A stretch of 64,000 nt of DNA, taken from Pirellulales bacterium. Lineage in GTDB: Bacteria > Planctomycetota > Planctomycetia > Pirellulales > JACPPG01. The stretch is taken from positions 1-64,000 of the forward strand of contig DASZWQ010000156.1 in the NCBI GenBank assembly GCA_035546535.1. Direction: 5' to 3'. This document shows, one piece after another, positions 42,675 to 51,608 of this stretch. The notes beneath the pieces are model-generated. The model was not told where the DNA came from. It saw only the letters and a program-made list of their open reading frames with translations, and searched no databases. Position numbers and translations under genes: made by a program. Each line of letters begins with the position of its first letter. The first letter of the stretch is position 1.

Positions 42675-43110
42675 CCGCGTCTGAGAGTCTAGCCGCGATC
42701 ATTTGAATTCGGACCGTGGGCGATTTCGCACGAGCGCGCGGGTGGCTGGGTGGGCGGGATCGCTGCCCCCCGGCTGGTCCCGCCCGGCGAATGTCGCGCA
42801 TATCCTTATTTTGCCTGGCCCAAACGAACCGCGGAAGAAGAGAAAATGGCTCAATCGCGATAAAACTACTTTAGCTTTTTGCAGTCGGTGGCTACACTCG
42901 AAGAACCTTCGGGGGGCCAGATAACGCTCTGGCGCATTTGAGTTCGAACGACTTGATCCGAGGCCGCAGCGTACGTTGCTGATCGAGCACGTCGCGAACG
43001 GCGGCCTGTGTGCTGGCGAGATTCAGCCGCCGAAATGGCGGAATTCAGGCACGATCGTGCCGGTGCGTGGCCGTTACGTTCTCATTGATTCGCATCTCGG
43101 AGTTGGCAGC
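42675..43110. other. Intergenic region, nothing recognised
   Basis: About 430 bp between divergent genes. An open frame from 42976 leads into the HEAT/TPR gene but has no coding quality ahead of 43111. I see no RNA signature or strong hairpin; promoters of both neighbours should lie here. Confidence 0.45.
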
Positions 43111-43770
43111 ATGAGATCTCAGCGTGCAGCCGTCATCCTCTCGTACTACACCGATTACCTCGATACGAAGGACGTCACGGTTTTTGCCCGGCGCATGGCG
43201 CGGCGCTACAACGCCGGGACCCTCGAGCGGCTGCTGTCCTCGGGGCCGCGCATGGTGCGCCGCGCGGCGGTCTTAGGTTTGGGATCGATCGGCAGCTACG
43301 ACTCGAACGCGGCGCTGGGCAGAGCGTTGACGGACACGGATCGCGGCGTGCGCACGTTGGCCGAAGATGCGATCCGCGCCGTTTGGTGCCGGGCTGGCAA
43401 CGAAGCCCACCGGCAACGGCTGCGATCGATCATCCGCCTGAACACCAAGAAACAGTACGAGCTTGCTGCTTCGCGCGCCACCGATCTGCTCTTGGAAGCG
43501 CGCCTCTTCGCCGAGGTTTGGAATCAACGGGCTGTGGCCAATTTCGGCTTGCGCCACTTCGTCGAGTCGATCGGCGATTGCCGCGAGGCTCTGGAGATCA
43601 ACCCTTATCATTTCGCCGCGGCCGCCGGGATGGGGCAGTGCTATCTGCAGCTTGGCAATGCCGCCTCGGCCCTGGAATGCTTCCGCCGCGCCCTGCGACT
43701 CAACCCGGGGCTGGAGGGAGTGCGGGCCAGCATCCAGCATTTGGAACGCACGCTGCGGAACAACCTGTAA
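43111..43770 (+). CDS. HEAT-TPR protein
   Basis: The 219-residue cytoplasmic-type protein from the ATG at 43111 (MRSQRAAVILSYYTDYLDTKDVTVFARRMARRYNAGTLERLL) has HEAT-like helices (VRRAAVLGLGSIGSYDSNAALGRALTDTDRGVRTLAEDAIRAVW), then TPR-like ones (NQRAVANFGLRHFVESIGDCREALEINPYHFAAAAGMGQCYLQLGNAASALECFRRALRLNPGLEG). No enzyme motif is present. It should be a protein-interaction factor of unknown target. Confidence 0.78.
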   Translation: MRSQRAAVILSYYTDYLDTKDVTVFARRMARRYNAGTLERLLSSGPRMVRRAAVLGLGSIGSYDSNAALGRALTDTDRGVRTLAEDAIRAVWCRAGNEAHRQRLRSIIRLNTKKQYELAASRATDLLLEARLFAEVWNQRAVANFGLRHFVESIGDCREALEINPYHFAAAAGMGQCYLQLGNAASALECFRRALRLNPGLEGVRASIQHLERTLRNNL

Positions 43771-43826
43771 CCGGCCGCGTCGAGGGCCGTAGCTCCCGAG
43801 CCCGATACCTTTGCCCAATCGTCGGG

Positions 43827-46800
43827 TTATTGGGGAAGCGGCACCTGCTGTGGCGCCATCAGATACGCTACAAGATCGCGTAGCTGCTGCGGCGTGAGCG
43901 TGTCGAGCAGGCCCTCAGGCATGAGCGACTGGTTCGAGCCTTGAATTTCTTCCACGTCCTGGCGGTTGAGGACGATTTTTTCCGTGGGCGTTTGCAGGGC
44001 GATTGTCTCGCCCGCCTGGTCCGAGACTATCCCGCTCAGCAAACGACCATCGGCCAAGGTTACGCTCGACAGCCGATATCCTGGCGTCACGGTGGCCGCC
44101 GGATCGACAATATTTTCCAGCAGGTAGTCGAGGTTCACTCGCTGGGCGCCGGTCAGGTCCGGTCCGATCTTGGCCCCTTGTCCGAAGAGCGTGTGGCATG
44201 TGGCGCAGGCTTTGACGAATTGGGCGCGGCCGCGTGAGAGATCGGCCGCAGGCAGTTCATTAACGGGCAACGCTTGCTTCAGCTGCGCGATCCGCTCACG
44301 TTTGGCCGCCGGTACCGCGCGCAACTCAGGCCACAGCTCTGCCACCTGCTTGCGGAGCGCCTCATTGGGAAACCCGCTCATCTGGCGCACCTGGAATGCG
44401 GGCACCTGGCCGCGGTCGATCGTCCCCGCTGCGACGGCATTCAGTAGTTCCCGCGCCCAGGCGGGGCGCGTGGCCAGGGTGACGATCGTTGCCGCGCGGG
44501 CGGGCTCTTTGAACTTGGGATACGAGCGGAGCAGGAAACCAGGGGTCGACGGATCGTCGAAGGTTGCCATTGCGTTTACGGCATCGGCGCCCAGATCGCG
44601 CTCGTCGGCCATTTTCTGGAGAAGTGGCACCAGGCCCTCGGCCCGCGCCTCGACCAGCACGCGCAGCGCGTCGCGCCGTCCCGCAGGATCGGCGTCGTGA
44701 TCGGCCGCGATGGCCCGCAGACTGTCGAGCGCCCGGCCGTCGCCGAAGACGACCGACAAATCGCGCACCAACCGCTCGATCTGCGGATCGCTCGTCGCGA
44801 CCGCGCTCGCTTGCAAGCGTTTCCAAGGGCCGGGCATCGGCGCTTGTCGCCAGCCGCGTAGAGCCTCGGACATGCCGGTCAAAATGGCGCGACTACGTTC
44901 GACGTGCTTCTCGCTATGCGCCATTGCCACGAGCAGATCGACCGGCTCGGGAAGCGCTCGCAAGTTTTCCGTCAGTCGTCGAGCGATAAACTGTGTTACC
45001 AGCGGCACGCGACTCATGGTGGCGGTCACGACCGCCATTCTCGGGTCTTCCGGCACCGTGGGTTCCAACCCGTACCAGAGCATCAACGGGAAGACAGGAT
45101 CGTCCGCGAACTCGCCACGCCTGGCCAGCGCCTGGCCAAGCAACAATCGATGGCGAGGGTCGATTCTTTGCAACGCCGCAGCCATGTAGACCAGCACCAG
45201 ACCCGACGGCTCGGTCAGGGCGCGGGCCGTCAAATGACCGACCGCCTGGGGCGACGGCGCCTTGTCGATCAACAGTCGCACTGCCCATGCGCGCACATGT
45301 TCATTAGGCTGCTCGAGTTGCTTGACCAATAGTTCCTCGCTCGCTTCGCCTAACAGATTCAAGCACCAGAGAGCGCGCACGCGCTGCTGCGACTCGGAGG
45401 CATTGGCTAATTTGTCCCGCAAGACGTCGCGGAGGCTTTGTGGCGCGCCGCCGTCGGCGTGGCGATTCGTAAGCACACGGCGCGCCTGCCGGCCGAGCCA
45501 TTCGTTCGGCCGAAACTGTGCCGCGACAAGCTCATCGTCCGAAAGCTTCGCGACATCTTCGATCGTGGGCCGCGCCGGTGTTCCGTAGACGATCTTGTAG
45601 ATCCGCCCCGAACTGCGATGGATGCCGTCGTTGTCGTGGCATTCACCGATATCGCTCCAATCGGCGACGTACACACCGCCGTCGGCGCCGGTTATGAGAT
45701 CGAGGCCGCGAAACCAAGGGTCCGAAGTCTTCATGAAGTCGGCCGCATGGCGGGCCACATAGCCGGCGCCTTGTCGGGCGAGGGTGTCGTTGTTCAGTCG
45801 CCGGCCGTGGAAGTTGATCGTGAACAGCGTTCCACGATAGCGCGAGGGCCAGTTCTCGCCTTGATAGATCATCAGGCCGCTATGGGCGTGGCCCCCGCCG
45901 GCCAGGTCGGTCGTGGGCGAAACGCCGATCTGCCGGATATCATGCCACGCCTCGGCCGTATCCCAATGAAAGTGATCGGCCGTCTGCTCGATCAACTGGT
46001 ACGTGTGCGGGTTGTCGTCCTCGCCATACATGCGGCGATAGTGCGCGCCGGGAAGGGCATGCCACAAGTGGCCGATCACGGTGTTGATGAAAAACGGTTC
46101 GCCGAATTCATCCCAATCCATGCCCCACGAGTTCGTCGTGCCGCGGCAATAGACCTCGTAAATCTTACGCGTCGGATGATAACGCCAGATCGAGCAACTG
46201 GTCGGCACGCGCTCCGACGGCGGCGCGCCGGGCCGCCCGACCAGTGATGTTACGAGGATCCCCTGACGACCGTACAACCAACCATCGGGTCCCCACCGTA
46301 AGCCGTTGGCGATGTTGTGGCGCACTTCCTGATCGTTAAAGCCGTCGAGCACCACTTCCGGCGGGCCATCGGGCACATCATTGCCGTCGCGGTCCGGAAT
46401 GAAGAGCAATTGCGGCGGCGACAATGCCCACACACCTCCGTTTCCCAGCTCGACGCTCGTGAGCCGGCGGCCGCGATCCCAGAAGACGGTATGCCGCTCG
46501 GCCTGCCCGTCGTGGTCGGCATCTTCGAGGATCACGATCCGATCGCGGCCCGCGTTGTCGAAGCCGACGGCCGCCTCGGCATAGGAATAGTTCTCCGCGA
46601 CCCACAGGCGTCCGCGAGTATCGGTGGCAATGCCGATCGGCTGCGCGATGACGGGTTCCGAGGCGAAGAGCGTCGCACGAAAACCCTCGGGCAGCGCGAT
46701 CGCCTTCAGGGCCTCGGCCGGAGTCAGTAGCGGCGTGGTTTCGGGCTGGGTGTTGCCTGGGGTCTCGTTGTCGGCTCCGTGAGAGAAGTCGGCGGAGAGA

Positions 46801-46838
46801 AATAGCAGGAACAGAACCGTGATCAACTCATTGCGCAT
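43827..46838 (-). CDS. PVC-type membrane-bound dehydrogenase with C-terminal haem domain
   Basis: The 1003-residue protein has a signal peptide (MRNELITVLFLLFLSADFSHGA). Residues about 45-420 form the dehydrogenase propeller (IALPEGFRATLFASEPVIAQPIGIATDTRGRLWVAENYSY; DADHDGQAERHTVFWDRG; GLRWGPDGWLYGRQG). A HEAT-like middle part follows. The C-terminal cytochrome domain has CATCH (about 878-882), GAKIGPDLTG, VDPAATVTPGYRLSSVTLADG and SLMPEGLLDTLTPQQLRDLVAYL. It is the larger relative of the protein encoded at 13663-16794 with a different propeller sequence. It should pass electrons from an organic substrate to a periplasmic acceptor; the substrate is unknown. Confidence 0.88.
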   Translation of the reverse strand: MRNELITVLFLLFLSADFSHGADNETPGNTQPETTPLLTPAEALKAIALPEGFRATLFASEPVIAQPIGIATDTRGRLWVAENYSYAEAAVGFDNAGRDRIVILEDADHDGQAERHTVFWDRGRRLTSVELGNGGVWALSPPQLLFIPDRDGNDVPDGPPEVVLDGFNDQEVRHNIANGLRWGPDGWLYGRQGILVTSLVGRPGAPPSERVPTSCSIWRYHPTRKIYEVYCRGTTNSWGMDWDEFGEPFFINTVIGHLWHALPGAHYRRMYGEDDNPHTYQLIEQTADHFHWDTAEAWHDIRQIGVSPTTDLAGGGHAHSGLMIYQGENWPSRYRGTLFTINFHGRRLNNDTLARQGAGYVARHAADFMKTSDPWFRGLDLITGADGGVYVADWSDIGECHDNDGIHRSSGRIYKIVYGTPARPTIEDVAKLSDDELVAAQFRPNEWLGRQARRVLTNRHADGGAPQSLRDVLRDKLANASESQQRVRALWCLNLLGEASEELLVKQLEQPNEHVRAWAVRLLIDKAPSPQAVGHLTARALTEPSGLVLVYMAAALQRIDPRHRLLLGQALARRGEFADDPVFPLMLWYGLEPTVPEDPRMAVVTATMSRVPLVTQFIARRLTENLRALPEPVDLLVAMAHSEKHVERSRAILTGMSEALRGWRQAPMPGPWKRLQASAVATSDPQIERLVRDLSVVFGDGRALDSLRAIAADHDADPAGRRDALRVLVEARAEGLVPLLQKMADERDLGADAVNAMATFDDPSTPGFLLRSYPKFKEPARAATIVTLATRPAWARELLNAVAAGTIDRGQVPAFQVRQMSGFPNEALRKQVAELWPELRAVPAAKRERIAQLKQALPVNELPAADLSRGRAQFVKACATCHTLFGQGAKIGPDLTGAQRVNLDYLLENIVDPAATVTPGYRLSSVTLADGRLLSGIVSDQAGETIALQTPTEKIVLNRQDVEEIQGSNQSLMPEGLLDTLTPQQLRDLVAYLMAPQQVPLPQ

Positions 46839-46910
46839 CAGCCCGGACCCATTGCTGAAGGAGTGTCGACTTCTCAGGAGCCTGTCCCAGAATTAGCCAA
46901 TAGGGAGCTA

Positions 46911-47096
46911 TTGTGGCTCGCGAAATGGCGAGCACAACCGCCCGGGGTAGGGCGGTTCGGCCAGGTTCGAGGTATCAACGAACCGGTAGCTTTTGGTGGG
47001 GGCGAGTCGTGCCATCACACCCGGAAGCAGGGTGTAAGCCGCCAGCGCTGGCGCGGGAACGGGCCAGCGGTGTTCTCCTGGACCGGGAAGGCTGGC
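46911..47096 (+). ncRNA. Candidate structured RNA: a run of compact hairpins
   Basis: Consecutive stems: TTGT+GCTCGC/GCGAGC+ACAA with one bulged G (46911-46937, loop GAAATG); AACCGCCC/GGGCGGTT (46936-46957, loop GGGGTA); CC+GGTTCG/CGAACC+GG with one bulged A (46961-46986); ACACCC/GGGTGT (47017-47035); GCCAGCGCTGGC palindrome (47041-47052); GCCAGC/GCTGGC (47063-47096). Six stems in 186 bases with almost no mismatch is far denser than in other intergenic stretches here. It lies between the divergent PVC cytochrome gene and a secreted protein gene. The strand is not certain. It did not match tRNA, tmRNA, RNase P, SRP or 6S signatures that I know; a group II intron remnant is one possibility. Confidence 0.45.
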
Positions 47097-47359
47097 TGGA
47101 CTTTTCGGGCGATGGACGACGGTCCCGCGCATGCATGGTGGACCTTGCACGCCCGCAAGGTCTGCCAGATTTGCGCAGAGTCTTGCCGTTCAAGGTCTTG
47201 GGATACGGGATTCCAGGCGCAAAACCCCGGCGACCGATATTGCTGATAGAACGCTGCAAACTTGCCCAAGCGATAACTTCGCCGGGGGGCCTCGGGCCGC
47301 TTTGAGCAACGGCGTTCCACCAGGGGAAGCCGCTGCGAATCCCGCCGCGCGGTGCCAGT

Positions 47360-47980
47360 ATGAATCGATTGGCCTGTCAAAGTTCCGTCCGCGCCGCTTT
47401 GGCGCTAGCATGTTTGGCTGCGTGTCTTCCTCGAGCACTCGCGCAGGTGGCAACGACCGGCACGCGACGGTTGCCGCCGTTGTCGACGCCGATGGATGTG
47501 GCCCAGAAGCCGGTCGACTCGTCGCCCGGGTCTGCCCCGATCAACGTGCCTAGTGCAACTACCGCTGCCGCGCCCACGGGGTATGCGCCGGTGCCTTATG
47601 CCTCGTCGCGAAACGGCTACGCGCGCGCCGACATCCAACTTACGAGCGCATTGACCGAGCCGGCGATCGTCCCGGCCGCGCAAATGCGCCGACTTCCGCC
47701 GCTCACGACATTGACACCGGATGCGGGGGACAAGCCGATGCGCAGGCCGATGCCCGCTCACATCGGGGCGCAGCCGCCGGGAAGTCGACCGGCGGACGGC
47801 GTGGCGCGCGTCCTGTCGGGTTCCGATGCCGTGGGACACCGGGCGATTATTTTGGGCCCGCCGCCGCAGCCGGCCGACAGCAATAGCAGCCTCGCCAACG
47901 TGGGCCGTTCGACGCTAAGAACACCCGGATTACTTCCCAAGATGCTGCCCAGCCCGATCAGTCGCTCGCCGGCGCATTGA
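47360..47980 (+). CDS. Hypothetical secreted Pro/Ala-rich protein
   Basis: I do not recognise this 206-residue product. It has a clear signal peptide (MNRLACQSSVRAALALACLAACLPRALA). The mature chain is low-complexity, rich in Pro, Ala, Ser and Thr, with the motif RRLPPLxT appearing twice (about residues 36 and 110) before acidic or polar stretches. No domain is visible. It could be a cell-surface or matrix protein. It follows the candidate structured RNA region. Confidence 0.6.
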   Translation: MNRLACQSSVRAALALACLAACLPRALAQVATTGTRRLPPLSTPMDVAQKPVDSSPGSAPINVPSATTAAAPTGYAPVPYASSRNGYARADIQLTSALTEPAIVPAAQMRRLPPLTTLTPDAGDKPMRRPMPAHIGAQPPGSRPADGVARVLSGSDAVGHRAIILGPPPQPADSNSSLANVGRSTLRTPGLLPKMLPSPISRSPAH

Positions 47981-48320
47981 GACGTGGGCAGACGGTAGCG
48001 AACAGAGTACACCGCTGCTTCTTCGTCGGGCGTCAGGCCGGCCAGAAATGCCACGGCCAAAGAGAACAAAGCGAGCCGCCAGTTTGAGGTTCCCGACAGG
48101 GAGAGCCACCGGCGGCTCGATGCCCGCGCTCCCTGGAAAGGGACCGCAGGCTTAATTGTCACGATAGAGATTCTTGATCTCGAACGCAACAAAAAAGTCG
48201 CGCGTCTGCGGCCTTTTGCAACGCGCTACACACGCGTGTTACTTCCGTGGCGTCGATCAACGTGTGTTCACGCGACGGTGTATTCACGCGATTGTGTGTT
48301 CAAGCGACTGCGATCGCGCG
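47981..48320. other. Intergenic region between convergent genes
   Basis: About 340 bp with no gene. Around 48225-48335 the sequence has repeated ACGCG/CGCGT motifs (ACACGCGTGT, TTCACGCG twice, TTACACGCGT) that can form several alternative weak hairpins near the 3' end of the protease gene. No clear terminator was assigned. Confidence 0.45.
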
Positions 48321-49511
48321 TTACACGCGTTTGCGTGCAGTCGTCGCGATAGTCGTCATCACGACCGCGATTGCGGCGAGCAGCCATGTCGCAGGTTCGG
48401 GCACGGCGGCGGCATTCGCCGGTCCACCCGAGCCGGCACTGCCGTAGGTGCCCAGCCAGTTCGCCGAGATCAAGGCCAGGTCCTGGCTGTTGACGATGCC
48501 GTCGTGGTTGAGATCGGCGGGGCCGCTCCCCTTGGCGAGCCAACTGCTCGCGATCAGCGCTAAATCCTGCGAGTTGACGATGCCGTCGCTATTGGCATCT
48601 CCGCTGAGTGGCACCAGGTGATAGCCCATGATATCGAGCGCCGTAAATTCGATCCCCATGTTGGGCGTGGCGCCCGGGGTTGCGTAGGCGTCCTGAATGC
48701 GTGGTGGGCTGCCGCCGTGGGGCCAGCTGAGAAAGTCGCTGTAGTCGCCGCCGCCGTGTTGATTGAAGCCGACCAGGTCGGTTGTGCCGTCGAGCGAGAA
48801 AAAGGCTGTTGCACTTGCGGCGGTATTGAAACTTCGCGCGCCGCTGGCGTCGTACCGAAATAAATCCATCGGCCAGATCGCCGAGTTCGGCGGCGCCGTG
48901 CCGTTTGCCAGTCCGTTCAGCGCCGAGCCAAAGCCCAGCACTTCATCGGTTTCGTGCATGGCGGTTGCCATCAGATCGAATTTCGACGGATCGGTCGATG
49001 CACGGGAAAGATTCATGATCGACGTATTCAGCGACACGGTACCATCGGGCATGCCGTCCGGCGGGACAATGGCGAAGCCCAAGGCTCGTGCGTTTGGCAA
49101 TTGCAGATTGACCGTCAAGTTGTTGTTAACGGGATTATTAAGCGTGTGCGGTAAATGGCTGACGGCGATGCCGTCGTTGATGCTGGTGGCGCTATTCGCC
49201 AGCGCGGCGACGTAGCTCGTATAGGGCACGGGATCGAAATAGGTCGAATTCGTCCCTAGCCCGCTCGTCATCTCCTTGTACTCAATCGTGACGGAGATCG
49301 GGTCGGTGATGACACTTTCGTAGATGCCGATAGCCGCGTTGATCGTCGCCTCGATCGTGGCGGCGTTGGGGTCCGTGGTGATCGAGCTGTCGAAAATGGG
49401 CGTGATCGTAATGGCTCGCCCCGGGAGACCGCCGGCAAGCAAGAGCCCCATCGCGATGAGCGTGGCGGCGAAGAAGTGCGGCGTGGTGAGCCGCTGAAAA
49501 TCCCTTTTCAT
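48321..49511 (-). CDS. Secreted metalloprotease-like protein with dockerin repeats and PEP-CTERM anchor (NF038122-like)
   Basis: The 396-residue protein has a signal peptide (about 10-33). The middle domain contains ATAMHETDEVLGFGSAL (about 183-197); HETDE matches the HExxH-like zinc motif of the NF038122-type PEP-CTERM metalloproteases, with the second His replaced by Glu (HETDE-x5-G pattern). Residues about 304-353 hold two dockerin-like calcium loops (GDANSDGIVNSQDLALI and DLNHDGIVNSQDLALI). The C-terminus is a PEP-CTERM sorting signal: VPEPATW (about 370-376), a membrane helix, and TARKRV. Export, sorting and a dockerin are thus combined in one chain. Proteolytic activity is inferred. Confidence 0.85.
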   Translation of the reverse strand: MKRDFQRLTTPHFFAATLIAMGLLLAGGLPGRAITITPIFDSSITTDPNAATIEATINAAIGIYESVITDPISVTIEYKEMTSGLGTNSTYFDPVPYTSYVAALANSATSINDGIAVSHLPHTLNNPVNNNLTVNLQLPNARALGFAIVPPDGMPDGTVSLNTSIMNLSRASTDPSKFDLMATAMHETDEVLGFGSALNGLANGTAPPNSAIWPMDLFRYDASGARSFNTAASATAFFSLDGTTDLVGFNQHGGGDYSDFLSWPHGGSPPRIQDAYATPGATPNMGIEFTALDIMGYHLVPLSGDANSDGIVNSQDLALIASSWLAKGSGPADLNHDGIVNSQDLALISANWLGTYGSAGSGGPANAAAVPEPATWLLAAIAVVMTTIATTARKRV

Positions 49512-49746
49512 TGCTGATTGGATTCCTGATCGCTGCCCCTTGGATGCGTTGAAACATCCATCGTATCATCGATGCTGAAAATTCGCGCCGTCAATTGAAC
49601 GTGGCGACGGCGGAAAGTCTTCGGCGTCGAGCCGGTCGTGAGGATTTTTCGGTCGACGGCCAATCGTGGGACATTGTCGGATGGCCTCCGGGCCCAGGGT
49701 GAGGAGCCTTCGCCGGCGGAACCGAAGCAGCGCGCGCTGGCCGCTG

Positions 49747-49947
49747 CTAGCTGACGGAATGTGACGACTCGTCGGCCGCCGCCTTTTGTCCGGCGATAAA
49801 GACGTGACCGCATCTCCTAGCGGTGCATCGATATTCGACATCGACGCCGGTGACCGCTAAAAGTCCATGCCGATCGATGCCGAATCGCGGTACGTAACCG
49901 GGCGGCTGTGTCTCGGCGCCGCAGCGGGGACACAATCTCCGAGTCAT
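49747..49947 (-). CDS. Small zinc-ribbon protein
   Basis: The 66-residue protein from the Met at 49947 has two Cys pairs, CPRCG (about 6-10) and YRCTARRCGHVF (about 42-53), spaced as in a zinc ribbon, with GYVPRFGIDRHGLLAVTGVDVEY between them. It is too short for a homology call, but the metal-binding pattern supports a real gene. A Met five residues earlier is an alternative start. It sits alone in a gene-poor stretch. Confidence 0.5.
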   Translation of the reverse strand: MTRRLCPRCGAETQPPGYVPRFGIDRHGLLAVTGVDVEYRCTARRCGHVFIAGQKAAADESSHSVS

Positions 49948-49962
49948 GGGGCCGTACTCCAT

Positions 49963-50424
49963 TCAAACGAGCTTGGTAGTTACTGCAGTTGTCGCGTGCG
50001 CGCTGAAGCACAAAGCAAATTCGATACCTGGGATCGTTTCAGCACGCAGTTAGAAGTCGCGAGCGACGCACCGCCGGGCTTGGGAAGAATCTCGACGCGC
50101 AAAAAAAGCCGCGAGCGCCGATACCGGGTGAAGTCTCGGCCGTACTCGCGGCTTCGCCGCCGGCCTGGGGAAGGCGATTGGCCGGCTGGCAATTACACCG
50201 TTCGTCGCAACAGGGCTTTAAGGAATCGGCCCCTCGCGACCGGCGGCCGGGTGAACCGCCGCGCGAGACTTTGCAATTCCGGTGCCGGAAACGCGATGTT
50301 CCGCAAATCGCGGCAGGCCGAGCAGTACCGAGCCGCAATCGTGGCCACTGGCCGGTCATCATGGTCGCCGACGAATCGATCATGAGTGCGGCGAGCATTA
50401 CAGGCTGCCGATCGTCCGTAGGCG
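49963..50424. other. Gene-poor region with a minus-strand terminator
   Basis: No coding region is supported in these 460 bp: the open frames are Arg/Ser-rich and look like GC-rich noise. The only clear signal is the terminator at 50101-50154 facing left. A short RNA or a long 3' untranslated region from the small gene at 50425-50622 may end there. Confidence 0.5.
50101..50154 (-). terminator. Intrinsic terminator on the minus strand
   Basis: AAGCCGCGAG (50106-50115) pairs with CTCGCGGCTT (50145-50154), 10 perfect base pairs. Read on the minus strand the stem is followed by seven T (the A run at 50101-50107). The 29-base loop is longer than usual. The nearest minus-strand gene ends 270 bp upstream of it. 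Confidence 0.7.
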
Positions 50425-50622
50425 CTACGGCGTCTCCTGGCTGCCACCGTAGTGGCGATCGATGGCCTGCTTGATTTCCGGCAACGTCTGCGCCGTAAGC
50501 GACTGGCCCTGAACCTCGCACCGGTAGGTGCCATGGTGGCGCAGGAAGGGGGGCTCCCCTTCTGCGTGCCAATCAAGAAAGATAACCACGCCACGGTACG
50601 TGGCGATCGCATCGGACTGCAT
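50425..50622 (-). CDS. Small hypothetical protein, 65 residues
   Basis: The product from the Met at 50622 reads MQSDAIATYRGVVIFLDWHAEGEPPF, then GTYRCEVQGQSLTAQTLPEIKQAIDRHYGG. The order (T-Y/F-RGV-V/M-I, a strand ending YRC, then a helix starting TLxE) resembles the product at 13330-13542. No function can be assigned. A longer open frame to 50799 has a poor N-terminal extension. No other gene lies between 50623 and 50855. Confidence 0.55.
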   Translation of the reverse strand: MQSDAIATYRGVVIFLDWHAEGEPPFLRHHGTYRCEVQGQSLTAQTLPEIKQAIDRHYGGSQETP

Positions 50623-50855
50623 AGCTTCGGTCCCCGAAACCAGAAGCGGAATGCTATGGAAGAAGCGCACGAAGTATAGCGCGACGGGCTCAGAATAGCC
50701 ATCTTTCCCCCCGGCGGTTCGGGTAACGCCGTGAGGCATCGCTCGGCGAGAGGCTTGTCTCTCCGCGCTTCTTCCTCGCCCGTCCACGTCGTGGCACACT
50801 CTTTGCCCCTGCTGAGCGATTGAGTGGGCACGGATACCGCCAGTGAAACACTCCC

Positions 50856-51542
50856 ATGAGTGACAAATTGTCGCCGTGTTTTCTCGTTTTGATCATTGCG
50901 CTGGTTTTGATCCTGGCGCTAAACGGCAGTGCGTACGCTCAACCACGCGGAGGAGCAGGCGGGATTGGCGCCGCCAGTGGCGGTTTCGGTGGTCCTGGCG
51001 TCGGCGTCTCGGGAGGAGGTGCGCCGGCGATCTCAGGCTCATGGGGGCCTATCAGCCACGTGCATTCCTGGGCCGCGACTGCTGCGCCGCAGTCTGCGGA
51101 TCCGAATGCGCAGCTGTCGTACACAGCCCGACCCGCGCCGGTCCATGGATATGTCGCTGCGGCGAGTGTGCGGCGGCGCGCCGCAGTGCCGTTCTCCGCC
51201 ATCCTGCCCGACATTCGTCCGCGAACATCGTTATCGAGGCGCGATGATCTCTATCTCGGACTGACGCATAGCGTGCTGGGCAATCCGCACGGAGACAGTC
51301 GACGGCCGCGAAAGCACGTCGGCCAAAGCACGATCGGCGCGCAGCTGGGGCCGGATGCCGACGCACAGAGTCACGGCCCGTCCGCCGATCGAGCCCCCCG
51401 TTCGATCCTGCCGCGGCAAGCGATGCCGACGCCCGACCAGGGCACTATGATCGAGCGACAGAGGCACAGGCGTATGTCGAGCACTGCCCTTCGCGGGCGG
51501 CCAGGCACCAGAACCGCTGCGACGGCGCGGCGGGGTGCATGA
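50856..51542 (+). CDS. Hypothetical secreted Gly/Arg-rich protein
   Basis: The 228-residue product has a strong signal peptide (MSDKLSPCFLVLIIALVLILALNGSAYAQ). The mature start is Gly/Ala-rich (PRGGAGGIGAASGGFGGPGVGVSGGG), followed by an uncharacteristic basic chain (SRRDDLYLGLTHSVLGNPHGDSRRPRKH). No domain is recognised. Export is well supported; the downstream half may be poorly conserved. Confidence 0.6.
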   Translation: MSDKLSPCFLVLIIALVLILALNGSAYAQPRGGAGGIGAASGGFGGPGVGVSGGGAPAISGSWGPISHVHSWAATAAPQSADPNAQLSYTARPAPVHGYVAAASVRRRAAVPFSAILPDIRPRTSLSRRDDLYLGLTHSVLGNPHGDSRRPRKHVGQSTIGAQLGPDADAQSHGPSADRAPRSILPRQAMPTPDQGTMIERQRHRRMSSTALRGRPGTRTAATARRGA

Positions 51543-51608
51543 ACGCATCTCTTCCCGTCAGGGGGCAGGAGGTCCAAGCTCGCAGCGCTACGTGGGCGCG
51601 TACGATCG

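Noticed and set aside
46985-47062. Cobalamin riboswitch-like string (GGAA...GGGTGTAAGCC...CGCTG)
   Set aside because: The conserved TCC and B12 box are missing and no B12 gene is nearby; treated as part of an unassigned structured region.
46863-47305. Overlapping open frames upstream of the secreted protein gene at 47360
   Set aside because: Several frames are open on both strands because of GC content; stem-loop structure explains the sequence better.
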